Assembly (NCBI RefSeq): GCF_014844055.1
Contig: NZ_CP062167.1
Coordinates: 3,815,001-3,879,000 of the forward strand
Reading direction: 5' to 3'
Origin: Aureimonas sp. OT7
GTDB lineage: Bacteria > Pseudomonadota > Alphaproteobacteria > Rhizobiales > Rhizobiaceae
DNA length: 64,000 nucleotides
In this document: in pieces, positions 22,429-29,744 of the stretch
Numbering within the stretch: the stretch's first letter is position 1
How the letters are laid out: each line of letters starts with the position of its first letter
Position numbers and translations under genes: made by a program
Notes under the pieces: model-generated
The model's database searches: none
Seen by the model: the letters and a program-made list of their open reading frames with translations, nothing else
Told to the model about the DNA's origin: nothing

Positions 22429-22559
22429 TGCGCATGTTTCTCGCGCCCGTGTCGACGGCCCCATGTCAATGGCGGAATAGCGCCTGCGACCATAATGACC
22501 GCCCTTGTCCCTTGCCGTGGCGACCTGGCGATCTAATTCAGAAAAAATTCCTCCTTCCG

Positions 22560-22584
22560 GGAACTATCGGTTGCGTGCGGGGTT
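22560..22584 (+). promoter_or_regulatory. putative EcfG promoter of rpoH
   Basis: GGAAC at 22560-22564 and GGTT at 22581-22584 are separated by 16 nt, matching the EcfG/RpoE2 pattern. It is about 80 nt before the rpoH start. In Sinorhizobium meliloti rpoH2 is known to depend on RpoE2, so the arrangement is expected for an rpoH2-type gene. Confidence 0.65.
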
Positions 22585-22665
22585 CTCCTCCTGCGTGCGA
22601 CGATGGGGGTGAGTGTATGAGCCTCGCGTGACACGTACTGTCAGATTTCAGCGAAAGGCTCCGAG

Positions 22666-23532
22666 ATGAAATCCCAGTCCGCAGGCCGCGTAATGATCCG
22701 GGCGGCTATGGCCGCGCCCTATCTCCAGAGAGACGAGGAATACGAGCTCGCAGTTCGTTGGAAGGATCTGAAAGATCAGGATGCTCTTCACCGCATGACG
22801 GCCGCGCATATGCGGCTGGTGATTTCGATGGCATCCAAATTCCGTCACTTCGGCCTGTCGATGAACGATCTGATCCAGGAGGGGCATGTCGGCCTGCTTG
22901 AGGCGGCAGCACGCTTCGAGCCGGAGCGCGAGGTGCGTTTTTCCACCTATGCCACATGGTGGATCAGGGCTTCGATACAGGATTACATCCTGCGCAACTG
23001 GTCCATCGTGCGCGGCGGCACGTCCTCGGCCCAGAAGGCGCTTTTCTTCAACCTTCGTCGTCTTCGCGCACGCCTCAGCCAAGGGTCGGAGAGCCTAGCC
23101 TCGAGCGAGATGTACAGGGAGATTGCACAGGCGCTGAACGTGTCGGTGGGCGATGTGGCGCTGATGGACAGCCGCCTGTCCGGACCGGATTCCTCGCTGA
23201 ACGCACCGTTGATGGAAGATGAGTCCGGCAGCGCCGACAGGCAGGATTTCCTTGTGTCGGACGCCCCGCTTCCCGACGAAATGGTCTCCAGTTCCATCGA
23301 CGACGAGCGCCGTGTGATCTGGCTGACGGATGCACTCGACGTACTGTCGGACCGCGAACTGCGCATCATCCGCGAACGCCGGTTGCAGGACGACGGGGCA
23401 ACGCTCGAGGCGCTCGGCAGCGAGCTCGGAATATCCAAGGAGCGCGTTCGCCAGATCGAGACACGCGCACTGGAAAAGCTGCGGGCCGCGCTCTTGGCAC
23501 GCAACCCCGATCAGGCAGCCTATGTAAGCTGA
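22666..23532 (+). CDS. rpoH: RNA polymerase sigma-32 factor (RpoH)
   Basis: 288 aa sigma-70 family factor for heat-shock/stress promoters. Region 2 has DLIQEGHVGLLEAAARFEPEREVRFSTYATWWIRASIQDYI. The RpoH box is QKALFFNLR at 123-131, diagnostic for sigma-32. Region 4 has LSDRELRIIRERRL and LGISKERVRQIETRALEKL. Its EcfG-like promoter and position downstream of carD suggest the rpoH2 paralogue of rhizobia; a second rpoH would be expected elsewhere. The start follows GCGAAAGG with 8-nt spacing. Confidence 0.95.
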   Translation: MKSQSAGRVMIRAAMAAPYLQRDEEYELAVRWKDLKDQDALHRMTAAHMRLVISMASKFRHFGLSMNDLIQEGHVGLLEAAARFEPEREVRFSTYATWWIRASIQDYILRNWSIVRGGTSSAQKALFFNLRRLRARLSQGSESLASSEMYREIAQALNVSVGDVALMDSRLSGPDSSLNAPLMEDESGSADRQDFLVSDAPLPDEMVSSSIDDERRVIWLTDALDVLSDRELRIIRERRLQDDGATLEALGSELGISKERVRQIETRALEKLRAALLARNPDQAAYVS

Positions 23533-23553
23533 CGCGTCAAGGCGGCTTCAGGC

Positions 23554-23585
23554 AAAAGGGCGGCGTCCAGCGACGCCGCCCTTTT
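23554..23585. terminator. bidirectional terminator between rpoH and the M48 gene
   Basis: AAAA, a perfect 10-bp stem GGGCGGCGTC / GACGCCGCCC with a CAGC loop, then TTTT. A-tract and T-tract on opposite sides let it serve both convergent genes. Confidence 0.9.
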
Positions 23586-23594
23586 GTCGTGAAG

Positions 23595-25142
23595 CTATTC
23601 GGAAATGATCTTGTAGCGCGAGCCGGTCCGCACGCCGCCGGAATCACTCAGGCCGTTGAGAAGCCGGAACAGCTCCACCTTGCGGTCCACGCCCTGCATT
23701 CGCGCGGCAATCGATGATTCGGTATCGCCGATACCGGCCGTGACGACGCGGATGCGCAATGGCTTCAGGCCCTGGCGCTCTTCTGCCGTCATCATGCGGA
23801 AGCTCTGCGATATTTCCCGCGCGATGGGCTCCAGCCGGTTCGACGAGGCAGCCGGCATCGCAGTGAGGAACCGGTAGACCTGTCCGCCGACGCGAATGAC
23901 GGTGATGTCGAAGGCATAGGCACCGCCCTGCGCCTTGGCATTGACCGCTTCGAGCCCGTGGACGCGCATCGGCTGGACGGACGCCTGGTCGAGGCCGCCG
24001 ATCCACCCGCTGCGCACATAGTCCTCCAACGGCGTCCGCTCGGATACCGCGACGCCGTCGAAGCGGATCGCCGTATCCCCCGGCCCGGTCGCCAGTACCG
24101 CCTCGGCCGTGTTGTCGATGACGAAGTCCCGCGGTACGCTGAACGATATGCCGAGGCCGGGGTGGAAGAAATTGCGCTCGCGCACATAGCCTTCCGCGGC
24201 CGTGTCACCGAACAGCATTCCATCGATGCCGGTGAGATAGCGGTCCCTGTCCGCAACGCCCGTTCCCTGCCCACCGAACTCGGCGGCGTGCCGGCGCGCG
24301 AAATCGACGCGCTGCGCCGATGCCGGATGGGACGCGAGAAAATCCAGTTCCGGATTGGTCGCCTGGAAGGCGTTACGGAATCGGCTGAAGGATTCCATCG
24401 CCTCCAGGAAGCGGGCGGCTGCATAAGGATCGTAGCCGGCCCGGCCGATATGGCGGATGCCGAGGGCATCGGCTTCGAGTTCCTGGTTGCGTGAGAAGCT
24501 GGCAAGGCTCAATTGCCCCTTCGCCAGCGCCGCCTGACCGTCCTGCGGGCTGGACAGGACTTCGCTGACCACGCGCCCGGCCAGTTCCGCCGCCTGCTCC
24601 CGCTCCTGCCGCTTGATGCCGTGGTTGGCGGAAACGTGCCCCATCTCGTGGGCCAGCACGGCGGCAACCTCCGCCGAGTCGTTGGCCAGCGCCAGAAGGC
24701 CGCGCGTGACGTAGAGATAGCCGCCGGGCAAAGCGAAGGCATTGATGTTCGGCGAGTTCAACACCGTGATCGAGTAGGCCCTGGTCGGATCGTCGGAATA
24801 GGCAGCCAGGCGCCCGACGATAGCAGCAAGCGCGCGCTCCAGTTTCGGGTCCGAATAGGCGCCGCCATAGGCGGCCAGGATACGCGGATGCTGCGAGCGT
24901 CCGATCGAGGATTGCGGATCGTTGGACTGCGCACTCTCGAAGCTGATCGGCTGGCGCTGCTGGGCTGGCAGGAAACCCGTCTGGTTCGACGCGCCGGACG
25001 CCATGTCTTCCATACTGGCACCCAGCGACGTGCAGGCCGACAGCGCCAGCCCCGCCGAAAGACAGGCGAGCACGCGCCAGCCGGCGCGCCTGTCGCGCAG
25101 GCCGGCAGGATCGCCCCGTCTAACCGACATGGTGGCCGTCAT
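23595..25142 (-). CDS. M48 family metalloprotease lipoprotein with LysM-like end
   Basis: 515 aa envelope protease, BepA/LoiP type, expected to degrade misassembled outer-membrane proteins. The signal peptide ends in lipobox LSAC (Cys37). The zinc site is HEMGH at 165-169, with the downstream glutamate in ELEADALG. The C-terminal about 55 residues (RIRVVTAGIGDTESSIAARM) look LysM-like. ATG 25142 follows AGGGGA; the longer reading to 25292 lacks a signal peptide at its start. Convergent with rpoH. Confidence 0.92.
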   Translation of the reverse strand: MTATMSVRRGDPAGLRDRRAGWRVLACLSAGLALSACTSLGASMEDMASGASNQTGFLPAQQRQPISFESAQSNDPQSSIGRSQHPRILAAYGGAYSDPKLERALAAIVGRLAAYSDDPTRAYSITVLNSPNINAFALPGGYLYVTRGLLALANDSAEVAAVLAHEMGHVSANHGIKRQEREQAAELAGRVVSEVLSSPQDGQAALAKGQLSLASFSRNQELEADALGIRHIGRAGYDPYAAARFLEAMESFSRFRNAFQATNPELDFLASHPASAQRVDFARRHAAEFGGQGTGVADRDRYLTGIDGMLFGDTAAEGYVRERNFFHPGLGISFSVPRDFVIDNTAEAVLATGPGDTAIRFDGVAVSERTPLEDYVRSGWIGGLDQASVQPMRVHGLEAVNAKAQGGAYAFDITVIRVGGQVYRFLTAMPAASSNRLEPIAREISQSFRMMTAEERQGLKPLRIRVVTAGIGDTESSIAARMQGVDRKVELFRLLNGLSDSGGVRTGSRYKIISE

Positions 25143-25310
25143 GATTCCCCTAACCCCTCGTCGCGGTACTGGATTGCGCTGTATTGGTAGCGTGCCCGGC
25201 AGCACCCGCGAAAGCACCGAGGCGCAACAGGTGCGCGAATAACCGTCGATAGCCGATTGCCCGGCAAATCCGACGGAAATATGGGGGCGCACAAGCGGCG
25301 GCGCCAGGCA

Positions 25311-26024
25311 TTACCCGGCAAGATACCCCGCCAGCACGGGGTTGGGCGGGGGGCCCAGCATCTCCGCCGTCGTGCCGATGGCGGCGATCCGCCCGTTTTC
25401 CACATAGGCGATGCGGTCGGCATGGCCGATTGCGTCGTCCGGCTGGTGTGTCACCATCAGGATCGTCAGGCCGGCCTCGCGGCGCAGGCGTGCGATCAGC
25501 GCCAGAATGTCCTGCCGCATTGCCGGCCCAAGGGCCGCGAGCGGCTCGTCCAGAAGAAGCAGCGGCCGCCGACGCACCATCGCGCGCGCCAGCGCGACGC
25601 GCTGCCGTTCCCCGCCCGACATGGCGGCCGGCAGTCGCTTGCCGAAACCGGACAGACCGACCGCGTCGAGCGCCGCAAGCGCCGACCGCCTCTCTTCCGG
25701 GCTGGCGCGCAGCGCCGTCGTCAGCCCCAGCAGCACGTTGGCCTCTGCCGTCAGGTTGGAGAACAGGTTGTTCTCCTGGAAGACGAAACTCACGGGCCTG
25801 TCGGACGGAGCCGCGGACGTCATGTCGCGACCGCCGAACAGGACCCGGCCCCGATCCGGCTGCAGAAATCCTGCCACGATGTCCAGCAGGGTCGACTTGC
25901 CCGCACCGCTGGGACCGATGATGGCCAGCCATTCTCCGGCCGCCACGCCGAGATCGAACCGGAGCGTCAGGCCCTCATGGGCAAAGGTCACGTCGTCGAG
26001 GACGAGGGCTGTCTGCGTTGTCAT
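25311..26024 (-). CDS. thiQ: thiamine ABC transporter, ATP-binding protein
   Basis: 237 aa ATPase energising thiamine/TPP uptake at the inner membrane face. Walker A GPSGAGKST, Q-loop FVFQENNLFSNLTAEANV (the NLF..LTA pattern is typical of ThiQ), signature MSGGERQRVALARA, Walker B LLLLDEPLAALGP, H-loop MVTHQPDD. ATG 26022-26024 overlaps the thiP stop by 4 nt (ATGA), indicating coupling. Last gene of thiBPQ. Confidence 0.94.
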   Translation of the reverse strand: MTTQTALVLDDVTFAHEGLTLRFDLGVAAGEWLAIIGPSGAGKSTLLDIVAGFLQPDRGRVLFGGRDMTSAAPSDRPVSFVFQENNLFSNLTAEANVLLGLTTALRASPEERRSALAALDAVGLSGFGKRLPAAMSGGERQRVALARAMVRRRPLLLLDEPLAALGPAMRQDILALIARLRREAGLTILMVTHQPDDAIGHADRIAYVENGRIAAIGTTAEMLGPPPNPVLAGYLAG

Positions 26025-27595
26025 GGCGTCCTGTCGGTTTGCGCGCCGCGTTCGGCAAGCCACATCAAGGTCAGGCAGGTGGCGGCCAGGATCAGGGCGA
26101 TGCCGGCCGCATCCGCGGTGCGATAGCTGCCCATCCGCTGCAGCAGGAGATAGGGCAGCGTCACGAGGTCCTGGCTGCCGAACAGCGCGACCACGCCGAG
26201 ATCTCCGAGCGAGAGCGACAATCCGAAGGCCAACGCAAGCCCCAGCGGACGTCGCAGCGCCGGCCAGAGCACCAGCCGCCAGTAGGCCCATCCACGGATG
26301 CCCAGATGGGCGGCAAGCCGCGCGCGCTGCGCCTCCGCGCGGTCCATGGCCGGCGTGAGGACGCGCAGCATGAAGGGGACCGCCATGACCGCATTGGCGG
26401 TCACCACGACCAGCGGCGCCAGCGATGCGACCGCCGCGAATTCCCGCAGGATCAGGAACCACCCCGCGCCCACCACGATCGGTGGAACCACCAGCACGAC
26501 GCTGCCGGCATAGTCGACAAGGCCGCGCCGCCTGCCCCGCCGGCCGAGGGCGAGGGCCAGCGACAGGGCAAGGCCCATTGCCGTCGCCGAGACGGCGATC
26601 GCAAGACTGGTCACCAAGGCCTGCTGCACCGCTGGCTGCAGCGCAAGCGCACGAAGATCGGAGGCGAGGCCATTCCAGAGAATGGCGCCGAACGGCGCCA
26701 GGATGAATGCAAGGCCCGTGACGATCAGGGCGGTATCGACCACGCGGGCGGCGGGGCCGTCACGATCGTAGCGGCGCGCCCGCCCCCCAAGCGACGCGAT
26801 GCCGCCGTCCGACCGGCCGAGGGCGGACGACACCGCAAGCACGAGGGATACGACGACAATCTGCAGCAGCGACAGCGCCGTTACCCGGGCCGGGTCGAAA
26901 TCGTAGCGAAGTGCCTGGTAGATCGCCACTTCCAGCGTCGTTGCCGATGGCCCCCCACCGAGCACCAGCACGACGGCGAAGCTGGTGACGCACAACATGA
27001 AGACGAGCGTCAGGATGCCGGGAAGACTGGCGCGAATGGCCGGCCACTCGACGAGCCGGAAGGTGGCCCTGCGCCCCATCGACAATTGCCCCGCCAGTTT
27101 CCAGCTTTCCGCCGGAATGGCCGAAAGGGCCGCGAGCATGAGGCGGGTGGCCAGCGGCATGTTGAAGAACACATGCGCGATGAGGATGCCGGTCAGGCCG
27201 TAGATGTCCAGCCGGCCGATCCCGGCCGCCGCCAGCACCGAGGACACCAGGCCCGAGCGGCCGAACACGGCGAGGATGCCGAGGGCCGCGACAAGGGTGG
27301 GCAGGGCCTGCGGCAGCAGCAGGACGCGCAGGATGAGCTGCCGGCCGGGAAAGGCCCGGCGGTGCATCGCCAGGGCCAGGGGCAAGGCGAAGACTGCCGA
27401 CAGAAGCGCGGAAAGCCCCGCCTGCATCAGGGTGAAGCGAAGCACGCCGTGGACATAAGGGTCGGCCGCGACGACAGCCAAAGCAGGCCGTGCCCCGGTG
27501 GCCAGCGGCAGCGCCAGGAAAGGCGCAAGCAGCACCATGGCGATGAAGGCAAGGCCGATCGTCGCGGCCAGCCGGCGTCCGCCGCTCGGTTTCAT
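26021..27595 (-). CDS. thiP: thiamine/TPP ABC transporter permease
   Basis: 524 aa inner-membrane protein with about 12 hydrophobic segments in two BPD_transp_1 halves. The EAA loops read MLAALSAIPAESWKLAGQL and RAEAQRARLAAHLGIRGWAYW. The double-length permease is typical of ThiP. The ATG at 27595 is 13 bp after the thiB stop; a TTG at 27619 would overlap thiB. 4-nt overlap with thiQ. Confidence 0.93.
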   Translation of the reverse strand: MKPSGGRRLAATIGLAFIAMVLLAPFLALPLATGARPALAVVAADPYVHGVLRFTLMQAGLSALLSAVFALPLALAMHRRAFPGRQLILRVLLLPQALPTLVAALGILAVFGRSGLVSSVLAAAGIGRLDIYGLTGILIAHVFFNMPLATRLMLAALSAIPAESWKLAGQLSMGRRATFRLVEWPAIRASLPGILTLVFMLCVTSFAVVLVLGGGPSATTLEVAIYQALRYDFDPARVTALSLLQIVVVSLVLAVSSALGRSDGGIASLGGRARRYDRDGPAARVVDTALIVTGLAFILAPFGAILWNGLASDLRALALQPAVQQALVTSLAIAVSATAMGLALSLALALGRRGRRRGLVDYAGSVVLVVPPIVVGAGWFLILREFAAVASLAPLVVVTANAVMAVPFMLRVLTPAMDRAEAQRARLAAHLGIRGWAYWRLVLWPALRRPLGLALAFGLSLSLGDLGVVALFGSQDLVTLPYLLLQRMGSYRTADAAGIALILAATCLTLMWLAERGAQTDRTP

Positions 27596-27608
27596 TTGCA
27601 GGATGGCG

Positions 27609-28628
27609 TCAGCGGCCAATCGCCTGCAACCATTCCTGCGTCCATGCCTGCCGGTTGGCGGCGACGTCCTCGGGGTCGATCATCAGCGCCTTGGCCGGGG
27701 ATACGAGTTTGCCAAAGGCGTCCGGCAGGGGCTGCGACGGCGTCACCACCGGCAAGGTCCAATTGGTCACCGGTATGAAGGATTGAACCTCCGGCGACAC
27801 CAGATACTCCAGGAAGGCCTTGGCAAGGTCCGGGTGATCGGAGGTCTTGAGAATACCGGCGATCTCCACCTGCATGTATTGCCCTTCCGAGAAACGGGCG
27901 GCCTTGTAGCGCTCGCTTCCTTCTTCGACCATGTGGTAGGCCGGCGACGTGGTATAGGACAGGACGATAGGCGCCTCGCCGCTGGTGAACAGCCCGTACG
28001 CCTCGCTCCATCCCGGCGTCACCGTGAGGATACGCGGGCTCAGCGCCTTCCATTTTTCCGCGGCGGCATCGCCGTAGACGGCCTTCATCCACAGGAGCAG
28101 GCCGAGGCCGGGCGTCGAGGTGCGCGGGTCCATGATGACGATCTTCTCGTCGGCCGGCCCGGAGATCAGGGCATCGAAACTATCGGGCACGGTCGAGACG
28201 GTTTCGCTGTCGTAGACGAAGGCCAGCGGCGCATAGTCGAACGGCACGAAATCGGCATCGTCGTAGGCGACGGGCAGATCCAGCGTCGACAGGTCGATTC
28301 CCGACGGCGCGAACAGGCCGGTGGCACGCAGTTCCGGGATGAGATCGGTGGTCATCCCCAGGGCGACATCGGCCGTGGTGCCCTCGCCTTCGAGGCGCAG
28401 GCGATTGAGGATGCCGACGCCGTCGTCGAGCCCGACGAAGCGCAGGTCGCAGCCGCAGATCGCCTCGAACCCCGTCTCGATACGCGGGCCCGGCCCCCAG
28501 TCCGGCACGAAACTGTCATAGGTATAGACCGTCAGGACCGGTTTCTCCGCATCCTGCCCAAACGCTTGAGACAGGGGGGTGGTCGCCAGGGTCGCGAGAA
28601 CGAGGGAGGGCAGCAGCAACGTGCGCAT
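27609..28628 (-). CDS. thiB: thiamine substrate-binding protein
   Basis: 339 aa periplasmic binding protein delivering thiamine or TPP to ThiP. Signal peptide residues 1-24 end SQAFGQD. The mature start KPVLTVYTYDSFVPDWGPG, then GDLRFVGLDDGVGILNRLRLEG-type and PFDYAPLAFVYD, SYTTSPAYHM and NWTLPVV segments match ThiB. The pair of Cys in the ICGCDLRF segment is notable. First gene after the TPP riboswitch. The frame reads far upstream through the riboswitch and tRNA; ATG 28628 is the only start with a signal peptide. Confidence 0.94.
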   Translation of the reverse strand: MRTLLLPSLVLATLATTPLSQAFGQDAEKPVLTVYTYDSFVPDWGPGPRIETGFEAICGCDLRFVGLDDGVGILNRLRLEGEGTTADVALGMTTDLIPELRATGLFAPSGIDLSTLDLPVAYDDADFVPFDYAPLAFVYDSETVSTVPDSFDALISGPADEKIVIMDPRTSTPGLGLLLWMKAVYGDAAAEKWKALSPRILTVTPGWSEAYGLFTSGEAPIVLSYTTSPAYHMVEEGSERYKAARFSEGQYMQVEIAGILKTSDHPDLAKAFLEYLVSPEVQSFIPVTNWTLPVVTPSQPLPDAFGKLVSPAKALMIDPEDVAANRQAWTQEWLQAIGR

Positions 28629-28684
28629 GAGGCATCCATGGTAGCCGGAAGGGGCAAGCGGCAGCCGGTGCCGGCGGCCATCTC

Positions 28685-28767
28685 CCATCCCTCCGCCGGT
28701 ACGAGCCGGATCAGGTTCGTCGGGTTGGCTCTTGCCTCTCAGCCCCTGGATGGGGCACCCCGTGAGT
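28685..28767 (-). promoter_or_regulatory. TPP riboswitch (THI element)
   Basis: On the minus strand the THI-box elements appear in order: ACGGGGTGCC, GGCTGAGA (28737-28744), CAACCCGACGAACCTGATCC (28710-28729), and CCGGCGGAGGGA (28689-28700). They form the five-helix TPP aptamer. It lies 56 nt before thiB and should turn thiBPQ expression down when TPP is abundant; probable action at translation initiation or elongation is not resolved. Confidence 0.95.
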
Positions 28768-28820
28768 GGACGCCATTTTAACGCCTGCCCGCGCGGGCGC
28801 AAGCGCAAGGGAACGCCGCC

Positions 28821-29456
28821 GTGACTTCTTTCGCCCTCTTGCTTGCAGGCGATATCAGCGCCGGTACCGCCCTGTGCGAGGCGGTCGCCGGCCGGCGCGT
28901 CATCGCCGCGGATGGCGGCTTGCGCCATGCGGCCCCGCTGGGCGTGACGCCCGACCTGATCGTCGGCGATTTCGATTCGGTCGATCCGACGACGCTGGAC
29001 GCCTACCCGCTCGTGCCACGTCACGACCTTCCGCGCGACAAGGGCGAAACGGACGGAGAAACTGCGCTGCGCATGGCGGCGGAAGGGGGCGCGCGGGACT
29101 TGCTTATCGTCGGGGCGCTTGGCGGCGCACGCACCGATCACGCCTTCTCCAACCTCAACTTGGCTGTCGCCGTGGCGGACCGGTTCGACAGGCTGTGGCT
29201 CTTCGATGGACGGGAGCATGTCTTTCCGCTGGTGCCCGGCCGGACGCTCAGCTACGCCGCGCGGCCCGGCACGCAGTTCTCGGTCTGCAAGTTCTCGGCC
29301 CTTTCCGGGCTGAGCATTCGGGGCGCCAAATGGCCTCTCGACAACATCGAGCTTCCCTTCGGCTTCCTCCTCACCCAATCCAACGAAGCGCTCGGTCCGG
29401 TCGAGATCGAGATTGCGGCGGGGCGCGCCTTCGCCATTTTCAGCGCATACGAATAG
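28821..29456 (+). CDS. thiamine pyrophosphokinase
   Basis: 211 aa enzyme forming TPP from thiamine and ATP, completing the salvage route fed by the divergent thiBPQ importer. Motifs: VIAADGGLRHAAPLGVTPDLIVGDFDSVD (catalytic Asp-rich loop), DKGETDGETAL, GALGGARTDHAFSNL, and the C-terminal thiamine-binding LSGLSIRGAKWPLDN. A GTG start at 28821 follows AAGGGAACG. The gene is not downstream of the riboswitch, so TPP formation is probably not under the same control. Confidence 0.95.
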   Translation: MTSFALLLAGDISAGTALCEAVAGRRVIAADGGLRHAAPLGVTPDLIVGDFDSVDPTTLDAYPLVPRHDLPRDKGETDGETALRMAAEGGARDLLIVGALGGARTDHAFSNLNLAVAVADRFDRLWLFDGREHVFPLVPGRTLSYAARPGTQFSVCKFSALSGLSIRGAKWPLDNIELPFGFLLTQSNEALGPVEIEIAAGRAFAIFSAYE

Positions 29457-29518
29457 TTGGGCACGGACATTTTCCACCTTTGCGGCCGGCCGCTCTTCGC
29501 CTATTGTCCGCGCCGGCT

Positions 29519-29595
29519 GGTCCCATAGCTCAGCAGGATAGAGCACCAGATTCCTAATCTGGGGGTCGTTGGTTCGAATCCAACTGGGATCACCA
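29519..29595 (+). tRNA. tRNA-Arg(CCT)
   Basis: 77 nt including an encoded CCA. Acceptor GGTCCCA pairs with TGGGATC (one G-T), D stem GCTC/GAGC, anticodon stem CCAGA/TCTGG around TTCCTAA (anticodon CCT), T arm GTTGG-TTCGAAT-CCAAC. It reads Arg AGG codons. Its 3' end is the attachment site of the downstream island and stays intact. Confidence 0.97.
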
Positions 29596-29596
29596 T
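29559..29596 (+). repeat. attachment site copy 1 (tRNA end, proximal)
   Basis: The last 38 bp of tRNA-Arg plus one T. It recurs at 39657-39694 with one mismatch, and its last 16 bp recur exactly at 34496-34511. Confidence 0.85.
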
Positions 29597-29744
29597 ATTT
29601 TCTAGGGCGAACAAAGAGTGCGCTGCACACTTCCACCTATGTGTGGTCCCGCCATGGTCCCACTCCACTCATGGATCAACGCCTTCGGTGTGTTGCCCAT
29701 CGTCATAGGTAGACAATGAACCGGGTTCTTAAAAACCATTTGCC

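Larger units (their letters stand above)
22075..22466 (+). repeat. tandem duplication of carD 3' end and terminator
   Basis: Copy 1 (22075-22269) holds the last 34 carD codons, the stop and the terminator. Copy 2 (22274-22466) repeats it with a 4-bp TAGC spacer, nearly base for base from the stop to GCCCCATGT. Differences cluster in the coding half: one C-to-G change and an altered patch with a net 2-bp loss around 22308-22320, which puts copy 2 out of frame. Copy 2 has no start, so it is a relic, not a gene. Confidence 0.9.

Noticed and set aside
22274..22631. A separate small gene in the duplicated carD segment
   Set aside because: The copy has a 2-bp loss, no start and runs through a terminator; it is a relic.
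28629..29636. N-terminal extension of thiB through the riboswitch and tRNA
   Set aside because: It would translate the TPP riboswitch and the tRNA; the signal peptide begins only at 28628.
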